From Ewingella americana ATCC 33852 (lineage in GTDB: Bacteria > Pseudomonadota > Gammaproteobacteria > Enterobacterales > Enterobacteriaceae), in the NCBI RefSeq assembly GCF_000735345.1, contig NZ_JMPJ01000026.1, positions 112,440 to 176,439 of the forward strand: DNA of 64,000 bases. The letters run 5' to 3'. The notes under the pieces are model-generated. The model had not been told where the DNA came from. It saw nothing but the letters and a program-made list of their open reading frames with translations, and ran no database searches. Made by a program: the position numbers and the translations under genes. Shown here piece after piece: positions 9,077 through 18,940 of this stretch (position 1 is the stretch's first letter; each line of letters opens with the position of its first letter).

Positions 9077-9799
9077 ATGGATTTTTTCAGCACCAGCAAT
9101 ATTCTGGTTCATATCCCGCTCGGTAAAGGCGGCTATGACCTGTCGTGGATTGAAGCAATCGGCACGCTGTTTGGCCTGTTGTGCATCTGGTTTGCCAGCA
9201 AAGAGAAAATCATTAACTACCCGTTTGGCCTGATTAACGTCACGCTGTTCGCGGTGATCTTCTTCCAGATCCAGCTCTACGCCAGCCTGCTGCTGCAGAT
9301 ATTTTTCTTCGCGGCCAACATCTACGGCTGGTACGCGTGGAGCCGTCAGACAGAGGATAAACAGGCCGAGCTGCAAATCCGCTGGCTGCCTCGTGGCAAA
9401 GCGCTGGTGTGGGGCGCGGTCTGCGTGATTGGCATTCTGTTTATGACGTTCAACATCGACCGGGTATTTGCGGCACTCAGTCTGGTTGCCGTCAACCTGA
9501 TGCAAGGGCTGGGGCTGAATGTGCATATGCCTGAGCTGCAACCCGACGCTTTCCCGTTCTGGGACTCGTCAATGATGGTGTTGTCGATTATCGCCATGCT
9601 GCTGATGACCCGCAAATATGTGGAAAACTGGCTGGTGTGGGTGGTCATCGATGTGATTAGCGTGGCGATTTTCGCTTATCAGGGCGTGTATGCCATGGCG
9701 CTGGAATATGTGCTGTTAACGCTGATTGCGCTGAATGGTTCGTGGCTATGGATTAAGAGCGCCGCTCAGAATGGCTCTAAGCCGCTACAGCGCGTTTAA
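9077..9799 (+). CDS. pnuC: Nicotinamide riboside transporter PnuC
   Basis: A 240-residue integral membrane protein with seven hydrophobic segments and the family motif YGWYAW near residue 76. PnuC moves nicotinamide riboside by facilitated diffusion, trapped by NadR kinase activity. Adjacent to nadA as in E. coli, so both are likely repressed together by NadR. Confidence 0.95.
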   Translation: MDFFSTSNILVHIPLGKGGYDLSWIEAIGTLFGLLCIWFASKEKIINYPFGLINVTLFAVIFFQIQLYASLLLQIFFFAANIYGWYAWSRQTEDKQAELQIRWLPRGKALVWGAVCVIGILFMTFNIDRVFAALSLVAVNLMQGLGLNVHMPELQPDAFPFWDSSMMVLSIIAMLLMTRKYVENWLVWVVIDVISVAIFAYQGVYAMALEYVLLTLIALNGSWLWIKSAAQNGSKPLQRV

Positions 9800-9821
9800 A
9801 CAGAAGTTAGTACGATTTACT

Positions 9822-9848
9822 CAAGAGCCTCCCATCGGGAGGCTCTTG
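9822..9848. terminator. Strong hairpin between convergent pnuC and zitB
   Basis: A perfect 12 bp stem (CAAGAGCCTCCC / GGGAGGCTCTTG) with a 3-base loop lies between the two converging genes. T-tracts are weak on both sides, so it may act as a bidirectional terminator or as an mRNA 3' stabiliser. Confidence 0.6.
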
Positions 9849-9863
9849 GCGTTTGAGGCGGGA

Positions 9864-10808
9864 TTAATGATGGTGGTGCGCGTGGCTGTGACCGAGATGG
9901 CTATGGCCTTCTTCCGCCACGCTGTCGCTTATCACGCAATCCGGCGTGTTACAGGTGCCGTATTCCATCTGAATGGTGGCGTGGCCGATACGGTATTTAT
10001 CCAGAAGGTAAGCCTGAATTCGGCCTAACAGCGCGTCGTGGTCGTGAGGCGGAACTACCTGCACGTGCAGCGTCATCAGGCGTTTCTCGCCGATTTGCCA
10101 GACGTGAACGTGATGAACGCTGCGCACTTCGGGAATGGTGACGGACAAGTCTTTGCGTAGTTTCTCAATATCAATTTCCTGCGGCGTGCCTTCCAGCAGC
10201 TCGTGGAAACTCTCTTTCATCAAACGCCACGCGTTGTTCAGCACCAAGCAGGAAACCAGAACCGACAGAATCGGGTCGATAGGCGTCCAGCCGGTTTTCA
10301 TGATGATAATGGCTGCCGCCACGGCACCAATAGAACCCAGCAGATCTCCCAACACGTGCAGTGCCGCCGCGCGCACATTGATGTTGGCTTTCTCTTCGCC
10401 CTGATGCAGTAGCCAGAATGAGAACAGGTTGGCAATCAGGCCAGCAATACCAATCGCCAGCATGGTGCCGCCCATCACGGGCTGCGGGTTGGCGAAGCGC
10501 ACGATGGCTTCCCAAACAATCAAAATGACGATAACCAGCAGGGCAGCGGCGTTGACGAAGGCCGCCATGGTGGTCAGGCGCAGGTAGCCAAAGGTGTGGC
10601 TGGCGCTCGGTTTGCGTTTCGCGAAATGCACCGCCAAGAGTGCGATGAGCAGGGCCGCGGCGTCGGTCAGCATATGGCCAGCATCGGCGATCAGCGCCAG
10701 CGAGCCTGAGATCAGGCCGCCAATGACTTCGACAACCATGAAGATGACGGTGACCAAGAAGGCTAACAGTAACCGACGGCTATTTTTATCCTGTGGTAGA
10801 AATGACAT
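9864..10808 (-). CDS. zitB: Zinc transporter ZitB (cation diffusion facilitator)
   Basis: A 314-residue CDF exporter with six transmembrane helices. The metal site residues are visible as H45-x3-D49 in helix 2 (AGHMLTDAA) and HVLGD in helix 5. The C-terminus is His-rich ([14 protein letters not shown]). It exports Zn2+ in exchange for protons. It lies 8 bases downstream of the hybrid kinase on the same strand, so the three genes may be cotranscribed; E. coli has no kinase here. Confidence 0.95.
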   Translation of the reverse strand: MSFLPQDKNSRRLLLAFLVTVIFMVVEVIGGLISGSLALIADAGHMLTDAAALLIALLAVHFAKRKPSASHTFGYLRLTTMAAFVNAAALLVIVILIVWEAIVRFANPQPVMGGTMLAIGIAGLIANLFSFWLLHQGEEKANINVRAAALHVLGDLLGSIGAVAAAIIIMKTGWTPIDPILSVLVSCLVLNNAWRLMKESFHELLEGTPQEIDIEKLRKDLSVTIPEVRSVHHVHVWQIGEKRLMTLHVQVVPPHDHDALLGRIQAYLLDKYRIGHATIQMEYGTCNTPDCVISDSVAEEGHSHLGHSHAHHHH

Positions 10809-10816
10809 AGCTTTCC

Positions 10817-13800
10817 TTAAGTGATGATTTGCCGGTTTTCAGCAGCCGGAGTGACTTGTCTATCAAGCTGCTGAAGCAAATCCTGCAACAGTTGATGCAT
10901 TGTAGTATAGGCCTCGGTGGCAGTCTTGCCTTGCTGACAGACGCTGATCACCGCCTGAAATGCCTCGGCAGGCTGCTGATAGCCTAGGATCAGCAGGCTG
11001 CCTTTCATTCGGTGCGCCGCATCTTTCAGAGTTTCCCTATCTTGCTCGGCGTAAGCCTGAGCCGCGCGCAGCTGGTCTTCTCGCAGAGTACGAAGCAGCG
11101 TCTCGCGGAGCTTCTCAATCAGCACAGGGTCGTGATTGCCGGTTAGGGCCAAACGCTCGCCAATATCCTGAAATACTGACCTATTGGCGGGAAGCAGTTG
11201 GCGAATATCTTCTAGTAAAATCGGCTTGGTCAGGCAGTGTGGCACATTGAGCTGTTGCAGCGGCAGGCGGGTGAACTCCTGCACGTCCGCCGAGCAGAGC
11301 ACGATTTGGCTGGCCGCAAGCTGCGGATGGTGGCGCTCGTGGCGGCGAATCAGCTTGGTCAGCAGCACGCCGTCGGGGCGCGGCATGTTGTAGTCGATAA
11401 ACAGCAGTTCAAACGGGCGCTCGGCGTGAGCCTGCAACAGCGCGCGGCCATCATCAAACAGCGTCGCGGTAATGCCCAAGGCGGCAAGCTGGCGCTGCAT
11501 CAGCAGCAGGTTAGTCGGGTGGTCATCAATCACCGCCACGCGGAGCTCGCCTATGCTAGGAGCCGAAGGCGCAGGCGGCGGGGCGACAACTGGCTCGTGG
11601 GTTTCAGCCGCCGGAAGCACCACTCGAACCTCGGTGCCGACATCCAGCCGCGAATGCAGCTCAATCTTGCCGGACATCTTCTCAACAATCTCTTTGCACA
11701 CTGACAGGCCCAGCCCGCTGCCCTGAACCGAGAAGCGCTGGGCGCTTTTGGCGCGGTAATAGGGCTGGAAAAGCATGTCCACTTCGTCGGGATCAATGCC
11801 GCATCCGCTATCCAGCACGCGGATATCCAGTTGATCCTGCTGCCAGCGTAACTCGACCCGGATTTCCCCTTGTGCGGTAAATTTGATCGCATTGCCAATC
11901 AGGTTATTCATCACCTGCATCAATCGATCGCTATCTATCAGCACTCTGTCGGGCAGAGAGGAGAGGGCGGTGACCTGAAAAGTCACCGGCTTCTTGCCAA
12001 TCAGCGGCGGGTAGAGGCGGCTAAGCTGGGCTATCCATTCGGTGGGTGACATTGGCTTGGGTGCCAACGTCAGAATGCCGCTATCCAGACGGGCGTGGTC
12101 CTGAAGGTCATTCAGCAGGTTCATCAGCGAGGACGCCGAGCTGTAAATCACCGGCAAGTTTGAGCTGCTGGCGGGCTGGTGCTGAAGTTCCAGCTCGAGC
12201 AGGCCCAGAATGGCATGCATCGGCGTGCGCAGTTCGTGACTCAAGGTGGCGAGGAACTGGCTCTTGCTGCGGTTGGCCGCTTCGGCCTGCTGGCGTGCCA
12301 GCTCAATCATCTGCCTTTCCAGCCGCTCTTTGCGCTGTTCTCGGCGCTGTAGCCATTGGCGGCGAGCCAGAATCACCAGCAGCACCGCGACGATGCTGGC
12401 CAGCAGGCTCAACAGCCACGTGGTTTGCGGCGGCATGCGGTTGTCATTGACGGCATCAATGAGATTGCGGCGGTCGCTGGTCCAGTCGTCGCGCAGGGAT
12501 TGCAGTGTCTGCGGCGGGATCTGCTGGAGGCTTTTGTCCAAAATCGACAGCAGCAGCGGAGAGGCCGCGTCGACGCCAAAGGAGATCGGATAAGAGATAT
12601 TATTGGCGGCGAAGGCCAGCTTTATCTGACCGGAATAGCGCGAAAGCGAGATGAAGTTGGCCGAAACAATATTGTCGACCAGCGCGTCGATTTGGCCATT
12701 AGCCAGAGCGTTATACAGGGTTTGGGTGTCGTCGAATTCGGTTTGCTGAATATCTGCCGGGAGCAGCGAGGTGGCGAGATCGCCGCGTATCACGCCAATC
12801 CGTTTGCCAGCCAAGTTCTGCCACGTCGAGACACCTTCGCTGCTTTGGCGGACATACACGCCCCACAGTGAGCGATGAAAAGGCATGCTGCTGAGGTAGT
12901 TCTCGCGCGAATTGGCCGACAGAGGCAGTACTGCGCGGAACAGCGCCTCTCCCTGATGCACCTGCGCATCGGCGCGCTGCGGGTTGCTTCCCCACAGAGG
13001 TTCAAACTTCAGCCCAGCGTTCTGCGCGATAATATTGAGAATATCCACCACGTAGCCGTGCGGCAGGCCGTCAGAGCCGCGATAAACAAAGGGATAATCG
13101 TTCTCGGTGGCGGCATAGGTGACCTGCGGATGCTGGCGCACCCACTCCTCTTCCATGGGGGTCAGCGAGGCGTTTCCAGCGTCCAAATAGCTGGGAATGG
13201 GCTTATTCCAGCGGCCTTGCAGGGTGTTCATTACCTCCATCGGCGTGGTGGTGATGGTCTGGTTGAGCACCGCGAGCAGGGCCGGGTTTTTACTGACGAA
13301 AACAAAAGAGAGATTGCCGAAATCCAGAGCACTTTCAATGCGATAGATTTGCCCCAGCTGAAGCTGATCCAGTATAAAACTGGCGCTGGCTTCATCGGCA
13401 ATCAGGTAATCACTTTTGCCATTCAGCAGCGAGTAAATAGCCTGAAGGTTGTTATCGAACAGGTGGACATCCGGGGTTAATTTGCTAATGCGATCAAAAG
13501 CCTGCATGCCGGTCATCTTGCTAATAGCAATCTGGGCGTCGTGGGAATTGACCATCACCTGACGGCCATTTTGCCGGTTTCGCAACACCCGCAGCGGGCT
13601 AACGTAATAAGGCTTTGAGGCCCACATCCCCGAAGGCAGAGCATTTAGCGGAATACCGTAAAACAGATCGATATCCCCCTGAGCCAGCGCGCTCTGCAAA
13701 GCGGGCAGGGAAGGGTAACCGCGCAGGTCAAGCGTGATACCTAAAGCCTGCTGAACATAGCTCAGGTAGTCGGCATTTAGCCCATAAAAGTCATTGTTGA

Positions 13801-14005
13801 TCAGAATGTTATAAGGGCTGGTGTTATCGCTCAGAATGCCAATGCGCAGGGTTTTGCCGCGCCACGGGTTATTCACGCCGTTAAGCAAAACATCGGTGGG
13901 CAGACTGAGGTTGTTCATTAAATGCAGGGTGGTGGGGGCCGCCTGCAGGGGAGGAGCCAGCAGCAAAAACAGCAGCAGCCACAGGCCGCGCATGACCTTG
14001 CTCAC
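10817..14005 (-). CDS. EvgS/BvgS-type hybrid sensor histidine kinase
   Basis: A 1062-residue membrane kinase. Order: signal peptide (1-22), two tandem periplasmic solute-binding (SBP3/Venus flytrap) domains (about 50-270 and 290-510), one transmembrane helix (about 529-547), histidine kinase with H590 in LSHELRTP, N-box N705, G boxes DSGCGID (732-738) and GSGLGL (762-767), receiver with phospho-acceptor D871, and C-terminal HPt with H998. This is the unorthodox phosphorelay layout of EvgS and BvgS. It starts with GTG overlapping the stop of the response regulator by 4 bases. The ligand is unknown; clear orthology to E. coli EvgS cannot be claimed. Confidence 0.9.
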   Translation of the reverse strand: MSKVMRGLWLLLFLLLAPPLQAAPTTLHLMNNLSLPTDVLLNGVNNPWRGKTLRIGILSDNTSPYNILINNDFYGLNADYLSYVQQALGITLDLRGYPSLPALQSALAQGDIDLFYGIPLNALPSGMWASKPYYVSPLRVLRNRQNGRQVMVNSHDAQIAISKMTGMQAFDRISKLTPDVHLFDNNLQAIYSLLNGKSDYLIADEASASFILDQLQLGQIYRIESALDFGNLSFVFVSKNPALLAVLNQTITTTPMEVMNTLQGRWNKPIPSYLDAGNASLTPMEEEWVRQHPQVTYAATENDYPFVYRGSDGLPHGYVVDILNIIAQNAGLKFEPLWGSNPQRADAQVHQGEALFRAVLPLSANSRENYLSSMPFHRSLWGVYVRQSSEGVSTWQNLAGKRIGVIRGDLATSLLPADIQQTEFDDTQTLYNALANGQIDALVDNIVSANFISLSRYSGQIKLAFAANNISYPISFGVDAASPLLLSILDKSLQQIPPQTLQSLRDDWTSDRRNLIDAVNDNRMPPQTTWLLSLLASIVAVLLVILARRQWLQRREQRKERLERQMIELARQQAEAANRSKSQFLATLSHELRTPMHAILGLLELELQHQPASSSNLPVIYSSASSLMNLLNDLQDHARLDSGILTLAPKPMSPTEWIAQLSRLYPPLIGKKPVTFQVTALSSLPDRVLIDSDRLMQVMNNLIGNAIKFTAQGEIRVELRWQQDQLDIRVLDSGCGIDPDEVDMLFQPYYRAKSAQRFSVQGSGLGLSVCKEIVEKMSGKIELHSRLDVGTEVRVVLPAAETHEPVVAPPPAPSAPSIGELRVAVIDDHPTNLLLMQRQLAALGITATLFDDGRALLQAHAERPFELLFIDYNMPRPDGVLLTKLIRRHERHHPQLAASQIVLCSADVQEFTRLPLQQLNVPHCLTKPILLEDIRQLLPANRSVFQDIGERLALTGNHDPVLIEKLRETLLRTLREDQLRAAQAYAEQDRETLKDAAHRMKGSLLILGYQQPAEAFQAVISVCQQGKTATEAYTTMHQLLQDLLQQLDRQVTPAAENRQIIT

Positions 14006-14610
14006 TGCTGCAACTCTTTATACACGGCTGCCAGCTCGAACAGATTCTTAGCGCCGGTTTTACGCAAAATGGTGTTTTTATGGGTGCTGACGGTTTTATT
14101 GCTGATGTTGAGCATTTCGGCGATTTGCACATTCGACAGCCCTTGTGACAGCAGCCCGATGACCTGTAGCTCTTTCGGCGTCAGCGCCAGCGACTCTTCC
14201 ACCTCTTCCTGCTGGCAAAGGTTGATGAAGTCCGGGAAGCTGCGCTCACCCTGACTTAGTCCATCAATGGCGGCGATAAGCTGCGGCATCGGCCGGCCCT
14301 TGCTGACAAAGCCGCTGGCCCCGGCGTTAAAGGCCAAACGAGCATACACCTCTTCCTCCTGCGCGGTGTAAATCAGCACGATAAGATTAGGGTAGTGGCG
14401 CAGCATGCGGCGCATCAGTTGTAGCCCGTCGACCTGTGGCAAGCCGATATCCAGCACCACGAGGGCAAACTGCTGTTCACTCAGGGAGGCCATAGCCTGA
14501 ACGTCATCTTCGACGCTGGTCACCTGCCAAGAGAAAGCCGATTTTTGCAGGGCAGCTTCGAGAGCAACCTGAACGAGGGGGTGATCGTCAACGAGGAGCA
14601 AGGCTGGCAT
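14002..14610 (-). CDS. LuxR-family response regulator, partner of the hybrid kinase
   Basis: A 202-residue regulator with an N-terminal receiver (acidic pair D8-D9, phospho-acceptor D54, K104) and a C-terminal LuxR/FixJ helix-turn-helix (about 142-198, LTPKELQVIGLLSQG). This is the EvgA/BvgA architecture, and it is first in an operon with the kinase. Targets cannot be read from the sequence; zitB is a nearby candidate. Confidence 0.9.
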   Translation of the reverse strand: MPALLLVDDHPLVQVALEAALQKSAFSWQVTSVEDDVQAMASLSEQQFALVVLDIGLPQVDGLQLMRRMLRHYPNLIVLIYTAQEEEVYARLAFNAGASGFVSKGRPMPQLIAAIDGLSQGERSFPDFINLCQQEEVEESLALTPKELQVIGLLSQGLSNVQIAEMLNISNKTVSTHKNTILRKTGAKNLFELAAVYKELQQ

Positions 14611-14680
14611 AAAATACGTTCACTACGAGTGGTCAAAAGGACTTTCAGCATAACCGAAGCCGGATCGCTTGCAAACGCTG

Positions 14681-14707
14681 ATAAAAAAGGGAGCCGAGGC
14701 TCCCTTT
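14681..14707 (-). terminator. Rho-independent terminator after ybgS
   Basis: A perfect 10 bp stem (AAAGGGAGCC / GGCTCCCTTT) is followed, in the minus direction, by a T-run (TTTTTTAT). It lies between ybgS and the response regulator and separates their transcripts. Confidence 0.85.
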
Positions 14708-14777
14708 AGACAGTTAACGAGGTGGATTAATCACGGAAGCTTTGTTTTCCGTCATAACACCTTTGGGTCATAACACC

Positions 14778-15116
14778 TTAATTACCGGTAGCTTTAGATT
14801 GGTTGGTGCCCGGAACTTGGTCTGGGCAGCGACCGTCTTTACACATGGCCTTTTTGTGATCTACCGTTTTCTTATGTGCTTCGCTGTGTTTCTTGGTGGT
14901 GTTCTTGTGCGCTTTGTCTTTATGCACTTCGTTCACTGGCTGGTCAGTGTTGTTGATTTTGCTGTTATCAACATTGTTCGGGGCAATTTTCTGGATTGAA
15001 CCCGGATCGTTCGCCTGATTCGCTGCGCCATTGCCTGAACCTGAATCATCTGCAAAGGCTGCACCCGTACCCATCGCCATCGAAGCTGCAAATACCATCA
15101 TAATGATCTTCTTCAT
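14778..15116 (-). CDS. ybgS: YbgS-like secreted protein
   Basis: A 112-residue small secreted protein. Residues 1-22 form a signal peptide (ending AAFA), the mature part is polar and rich in Asn, Lys, Asp and Gly. It shares with E. coli YbgS the APNNVDN segment and the CKDGRCPD motif and occupies the same place next to aroG. The function of the family is unknown. The two cysteines of CKDGRC could form a disulfide or bind metal. A 13-base direct repeat (14751-14763, 14767-14779) runs into the stop codon. Confidence 0.8.
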   Translation of the reverse strand: MKKIIMMVFAASMAMGTGAAFADDSGSGNGAANQANDPGSIQKIAPNNVDNSKINNTDQPVNEVHKDKAHKNTTKKHSEAHKKTVDHKKAMCKDGRCPDQVPGTNQSKATGN

Positions 15117-15342
15117 ACCTGACTCTCCATCTCATGGTTGTGAATTTTCATTTGTCGTAGGGCTGTACAAAAAACGCCATATCTAAAGATTAGCTTAAGT
15201 TAGACAGGTCGAAGGATTATTGAGACTAATCGCAATAGCCATACTGGCTTAAAGTGCATTTACACCAGCTGACAATGCAGCTAGATTGGATGCGTTCAGC
15301 ATTCTGCTACGCCTTTATTGTGAAATACCCATTGGAACAGTT

Positions 15343-16395
15343 ATGACCTATCAAAACGACGATTTACGCATCAAAGACATTAAGGAACTTTTGCCGCCTG
15401 TAGCCCTGTTAGAGAAATTCCCCGCTACCGACAAAGCCGCAAAAACGGTATCCCAGGCACGCAATGCCATTCATAAGATACTGAAAGGAAACGATGATCG
15501 TTTACTCGTCGTTATTGGCCCTTGTTCGATCAATGACCCAAAAGCAGCCAAAGAGTACGCTGCACGTTTACTGAGCCTGCGCGAAGAACTGCGCGGTGAC
15601 TTGGAAATCGTGATGCGCGTTTACTTCGAAAAACCACGTACCACCGTGGGCTGGAAGGGCTTAATCAACGATCCACACATGAACAACAGCTTCCAGATTA
15701 ATGATGGTTTACGCATCGCGCGTAAATTGTTGCTGGATATTAACGACACCGGCCTGCCGGCTGCTGGCGAATTCCTCGACATGATCACGCCACAGTATTT
15801 AGCAGATTTGATGAGTTGGGGCGCTATCGGCGCGCGTACCACTGAATCTCAGGTACACCGCGAGCTGGCGTCCGGCCTCTCTTGCCCAGTTGGCTTCAAA
15901 AACGGCACCGATGGCACCATCAAAGTGGCCATCGACGCTATCAACGCGGCGGGCGCGCCACACTGCTTCCTGTCGGTCACCAAATGGGGCCACTCGGCGA
16001 TTGTCAGCACCAGCGGCAACAACGACTGCCATATCATTCTGCGCGGCGGCAAAGAGCCAAACTACAGCGCTGAAGATGTGAAAGCAGTGAAAGAAGGCCT
16101 GAAGAAAGGCGGCCTGCCAGCGCAAATCATGATCGACTTCAGCCACGCTAACAGCAGCAAACAGTATAAAAAGCAGATGGAAGTCTGTACTGACGTTTGT
16201 GGCCAACTGGCAAACGGCGAACAGTCGATTATTGGCGTGATGGTTGAAAGCCACTTGGTGGAAGGCAACCAGAGCCTCGACAGCGGCGAACCACTGGTTT
16301 ACGGCAAAAGCGTCACCGACGGCTGCATTGGTTGGGAAGACACTGAAGTGCTGCTGCGCCAGTTAGCGGATGCTGTGAAAGCGCGTCGCGGCTAA
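15343..16395 (+). CDS. aroG: 3-deoxy-7-phosphoheptulonate synthase, Phe-type (AroG)
   Basis: A 350-residue class I DAHP synthase, the same length as E. coli AroG. It condenses phosphoenolpyruvate and erythrose 4-phosphate in the first step of the shikimate pathway. The core motifs RTTVGWKGLINDP and GPCSIND are present. ATG 15343 follows GGA by 6 bases and aligns with the E. coli start; an upstream in-frame ATG at 15286 adds 19 residues without similarity. I could not find a convincing TyrR box upstream. Confidence 0.96.
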   Translation: MTYQNDDLRIKDIKELLPPVALLEKFPATDKAAKTVSQARNAIHKILKGNDDRLLVVIGPCSINDPKAAKEYAARLLSLREELRGDLEIVMRVYFEKPRTTVGWKGLINDPHMNNSFQINDGLRIARKLLLDINDTGLPAAGEFLDMITPQYLADLMSWGAIGARTTESQVHRELASGLSCPVGFKNGTDGTIKVAIDAINAAGAPHCFLSVTKWGHSAIVSTSGNNDCHIILRGGKEPNYSAEDVKAVKEGLKKGGLPAQIMIDFSHANSSKQYKKQMEVCTDVCGQLANGEQSIIGVMVESHLVEGNQSLDSGEPLVYGKSVTDGCIGWEDTEVLLRQLADAVKARRG

Positions 16396-16430
16396 GTTTT
16401 AGCACGCCGCTCGCTGAAAAGCAGACATAA

Positions 16431-16456
16431 AAAACGGGGCCGATTGGCCCCGTTTT
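16431..16456. terminator. Bidirectional terminator between aroG and gpmA
   Basis: A perfect 11 bp stem (AAAACGGGGCC / GGCCCCGTTTT) with a 4-base loop has T-runs on both strands, as expected for two convergent genes. Confidence 0.9.
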
Positions 16457-16482
16457 GCTATCTGAAGTTTAGCCGAGGCTAA

Positions 16483-17235
16483 TTACTTCGCTTTACCTTG
16501 GTTAGCAACGGCTGCGGCTTTCGCTGCGATCTCGTCGGCATCACCTAAGTAGTAGCGTTTGATAGGTTTGAAGTTCTCGTCGAATTCGTAAACCAATGGA
16601 ACACCGGTAGGGATGTTCAGTTCCAGGATTTCGTCTTCGCTCAGATTATCAAGGTATTTAACCAGCGCACGCAGGGAGTTACCGTGAGCAGCAACGATCA
16701 CGCGCTCGCCGCTTTCAATGCGTGGTTTGATAACGTCAGTCCAGTAAGGGATAACGCGATCGATGGTCAGAGCCAGACTTTCCGTCGTTGGCAGCTCTTC
16801 AGGGCGCAGTTTTGCGTAACGCGGGTCGTGCCCTGGGAAACGCTCATCGCTCTTGTCTAATTCTGGTGGGGTTACCGCGAAGCCGCGACGCCACTGTTTA
16901 ACTTGCTCGTCGCCGTATTTAGCAGCGGTTTCAGCTTTATCCAGACCCTGCAACGCGCCGTAGTGACGTTCGTTCAGTTTCCAGGATTTCTCAACTGGCA
17001 GCCAAGGTTGGTCCAGTTGGTCTAATACGTTCCACAATGTGTGGATAGCGCGTTTCAGCACGGAGGTGTAGGCGAAATCGAACTGGAAGCCTTCGTCTTT
17101 CAGCAGTTTACCCGCAGCTTTAGCTTCTTTCTGCCCTTTCTCGGACAGGTCAACATCGTACCAACCGGTAAAGCGGTTTTCTTGGTTCCACTGACTTTCG
17201 CCGTGTCTTACCAGAACCAGCTTGGTTACAGCCAT
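16483..17235 (-). CDS. gpmA: 2,3-bisphosphoglycerate-dependent phosphoglycerate mutase
   Basis: A 250-residue dPGM of glycolysis, interconverting 3- and 2-phosphoglycerate. The phosphohistidine motif [12 protein letters not shown] places His11, and the second catalytic histidine is in [11 protein letters not shown]. The start at 17235 (MAVTKLVLV) follows a GAGGAG site and matches E. coli; a longer start at 17250 is unlikely. A Fur box sits about 30 bases upstream. Confidence 0.97.
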   Translation of the reverse strand: MAVTKLVLVRHGESQWNQENRFTGWYDVDLSEKGQKEAKAAGKLLKDEGFQFDFAYTSVLKRAIHTLWNVLDQLDQPWLPVEKSWKLNERHYGALQGLDKAETAAKYGDEQVKQWRRGFAVTPPELDKSDERFPGHDPRYAKLRPEELPTTESLALTIDRVIPYWTDVIKPRIESGERVIVAAHGNSLRALVKYLDNLSEDEILELNIPTGVPLVYEFDENFKPIKRYYLGDADEIAAKAAAVANQGKAK

Positions 17236-17264
17236 AGCTAAACTCCTCAATTAACTGAATATTC

Positions 17265-17283
17265 AATGATAACTGTTATCATT
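17265..17283. promoter_or_regulatory. Fur box upstream of gpmA
   Basis: AATGATAACTGTTATCATT is a perfect 19-base palindrome and matches the Fur consensus well. It lies 30 bases before the gpmA start. E. coli gpmA is known to be Fur-regulated, so iron repression is expected here too. Confidence 0.78.
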
Positions 17284-17294
17284 ATATGGCTTGT

Positions 17295-17343
17295 GCGCCG
17301 CAGACGGCAATCTGATTGTTGCATCTCATGCTGCCTGCGGCGC
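17295..17343. repeat. Imperfect inverted repeat between psiF and gpmA
   Basis: The two 15-base arms 17295-17309 and 17329-17343 pair at 13 of 15 positions (first nine perfect, GCGCCGCAG / CTGCGGCGC) around a 19-base loop. It lies downstream of psiF and upstream of the gpmA promoter. It may terminate psiF, though no T-tract follows. Confidence 0.45.
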
Positions 17344-17389
17344 GCATTGGTCACTCACCATAGCGAATTTAAGAGTTCAGTTCAGCCGC

Positions 17390-17722
17390 TTAGCCTGCTT
17401 TTTTCAGGCAAGTGCTCATGAACGTCTTACGGGCATCACCTTTCAGCTCTTTTTTGGCTGCGTCGGCATTACAGGTTTTCATCTTGTTTTGTTGGTCGGT
17501 CAACTTCTGATCCGGCTTAGTTTCAGCCTTCAAACAGTGGCTCATAAAGGTTTTACGCTCATCGCCTTTCAGCGACTGCGTGGTGGCCTGTTGATTACAA
17601 TCAGTCATTTTCTGACGTTGTGCCGTCTGCGCGGCAGAAGGGGCTTTTACAGCATCAGCGGCAAGTGCCGAGCCGCCAATGAACAGCGTAGTAAGCAGAG
17701 GTAAAACCACAGATAAACGCAT
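17390..17722 (-). CDS. psiF: PsiF repeat-containing secreted protein
   Basis: A 110-residue secreted protein: signal peptide (about 1-22, ending ALA) and two PsiF repeats, each with the pattern MxxCNxxA-x(4-6)-LKGDxRKTFMSxCLK. E. coli PsiF (phosphate-starvation inducible) has the same two-repeat structure; its function is unknown. ATG 17722 is preceded by AAGGAA. I saw no Pho box in the 170 bases upstream. In E. coli psiF lies elsewhere, next to phoA, so this position differs. Confidence 0.82.
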   Translation of the reverse strand: MRLSVVLPLLTTLFIGGSALAADAVKAPSAAQTAQRQKMTDCNQQATTQSLKGDERKTFMSHCLKAETKPDQKLTDQQNKMKTCNADAAKKELKGDARKTFMSTCLKKAG

Positions 17723-17846
17723 AACGGATTCCTTTTCAGACGTCCCACTAACGGGACACCCCCTAAGCGTAGATCGGCCTTTGCGCTTTAGCATTAAAAA
17801 AGCGTAGCAGCTGTCGCAGAAAGTGAAGGAAAGGGGAGAGTGCGCA

Positions 17847-17870
17847 AAGAAAACAGGGCCTTGCGGCCCC
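17847..17870 (-). terminator. Terminator of the gal operon
   Basis: A GGGCC / GGCCC stem with a 4-base loop (17856-17869) is followed in the minus direction by TGTTTTCTTT. It lies about 25 bases after the galM stop. Confidence 0.7.
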
Positions 17871-17893
17871 GTCGGTCTGAATCATGTGGCGGT

Positions 17894-18940
17894 TTATAAT
17901 GCGAAAAATTGATAAACCGTCTGCGAACGATAGCTCTGACCGGGTTTTATCCAGCAGCTAGGCTGCGGCCATTCAGGGTGGTTTGGGCTGTCGGGCAGGA
18001 ACTGCGTTTCCAGCGCTACTCCCTGAAAGTTTTCATACTCTGCGCCAGAGCGATTCGGCGTACCGCGCAGGAAATTGCCCGTGTAGACCTGTAGCGCGGG
18101 CGCTGAGGTAAATACGCTCATTTTAACCTTGCCGTCGGCTGACCACAGGTGCGCCGCCGGATGCTCCGCGCTGTTACAGGTGCGGTTGAGTAACCACGCG
18201 TGGTCATAGCCTTTCACACGCTGCTGCTCTCGGTCGCGCAGGAAATCCTCGGCCAGCGTTTTTGGCGCGCGGAAATCCAGCCCGGTGTGCTCGACTGGCG
18301 TCAGGTCGGTACAGGGAATGCCATCGCTGTTGACCGGCAAGAAACGCTCGGCGAACAGTTGCAGCGTCTGTTTGCGGGCATCGTGCCCCTCGCCATCCAG
18401 ATTGAAATAGGCATGATTAGTCAGGTTAACCGGGCAGGGCTGATCGACCGTCGCCTGATAGCGAATTTCCAGCCGATGGTCATCGGTGAGGCGATAGTGG
18501 ACCTCGGCGGTCATATTCCCCGGATAGCCCTGATCGCCATCGGCAGAGAGCAGTTGGAAGCTCACCGCCTGCGCGCTGCGTGACAACAGCGTCCAGCGCC
18601 GCGCGTTAAAGCCTTCAGGCCCGCCGTGCAGCTGGTTTTCACCCTGATTCGGCACCAGCGCATACGTCTGCCCGTCAATCGTCAGCTGAGATTTAGCAAT
18701 ACGATTGGCGTAGCGACCAACGGTTGCGCCAAGGTAGGCGCTTTGATTGACATAGCCCTGCGGCGTTTCGCAGCCCAGCAGCAGCTCGCGCTTGCTGCCA
18801 TCGGCGAGAGGGAATTCCAGCGAAAGCCACGTCGCGCCCCAATCCATGAACGTGGCGGTAGTGCCCGCCGCATTCTGAATGGTTATTAGCTCGAACGGGT
18901 CACCGTCCGGGGCTAATTGGGTGTTTTCCGGTTTTAGCAT
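17894..18940 (-). CDS. galM: Galactose-1-epimerase (mutarotase)
   Basis: A 348-residue aldose 1-epimerase that interconverts alpha- and beta-galactose. Conserved motifs include [20 protein letters not shown] and [11 protein letters not shown] with the catalytic His, and [13 protein letters not shown]. It is the last gene of galETKM and overlaps galK by 7 bases, so translation is probably coupled. Confidence 0.95.
   Translation of the reverse strand: MLKPENTQLAPDGDPFELITIQNAAGTTATFMDWGATWLSLEFPLADGSKRELLLGCETPQGYVNQSAYLGATVGRYANRIAKSQLTIDGQTYALVPNQGENQLHGGPEGFNARRWTLLSRSAQAVSFQLLSADGDQGYPGNMTAEVHYRLTDDHRLEIRYQATVDQPCPVNLTNHAYFNLDGEGHDARKQTLQLFAERFLPVNSDGIPCTDLTPVEHTGLDFRAPKTLAEDFLRDREQQRVKGYDHAWLLNRTCNSAEHPAAHLWSADGKVKMSVFTSAPALQVYTGNFLRGTPNRSGAEYENFQGVALETQFLPDSPNHPEWPQPSCWIKPGQSYRSQTVYQFFAL

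Noticed and set aside
10817-14610. Naming the kinase pair evgS/evgA
   Set aside because: The domain order matches but sequence-level orthology and the evg locus context are not demonstrated.
15240-15275. Possible TyrR box upstream of aroG (TTTACA preceded by GCTTAA)
   Set aside because: The left half lacks the key G of TGTAAA, so it does not meet the consensus.
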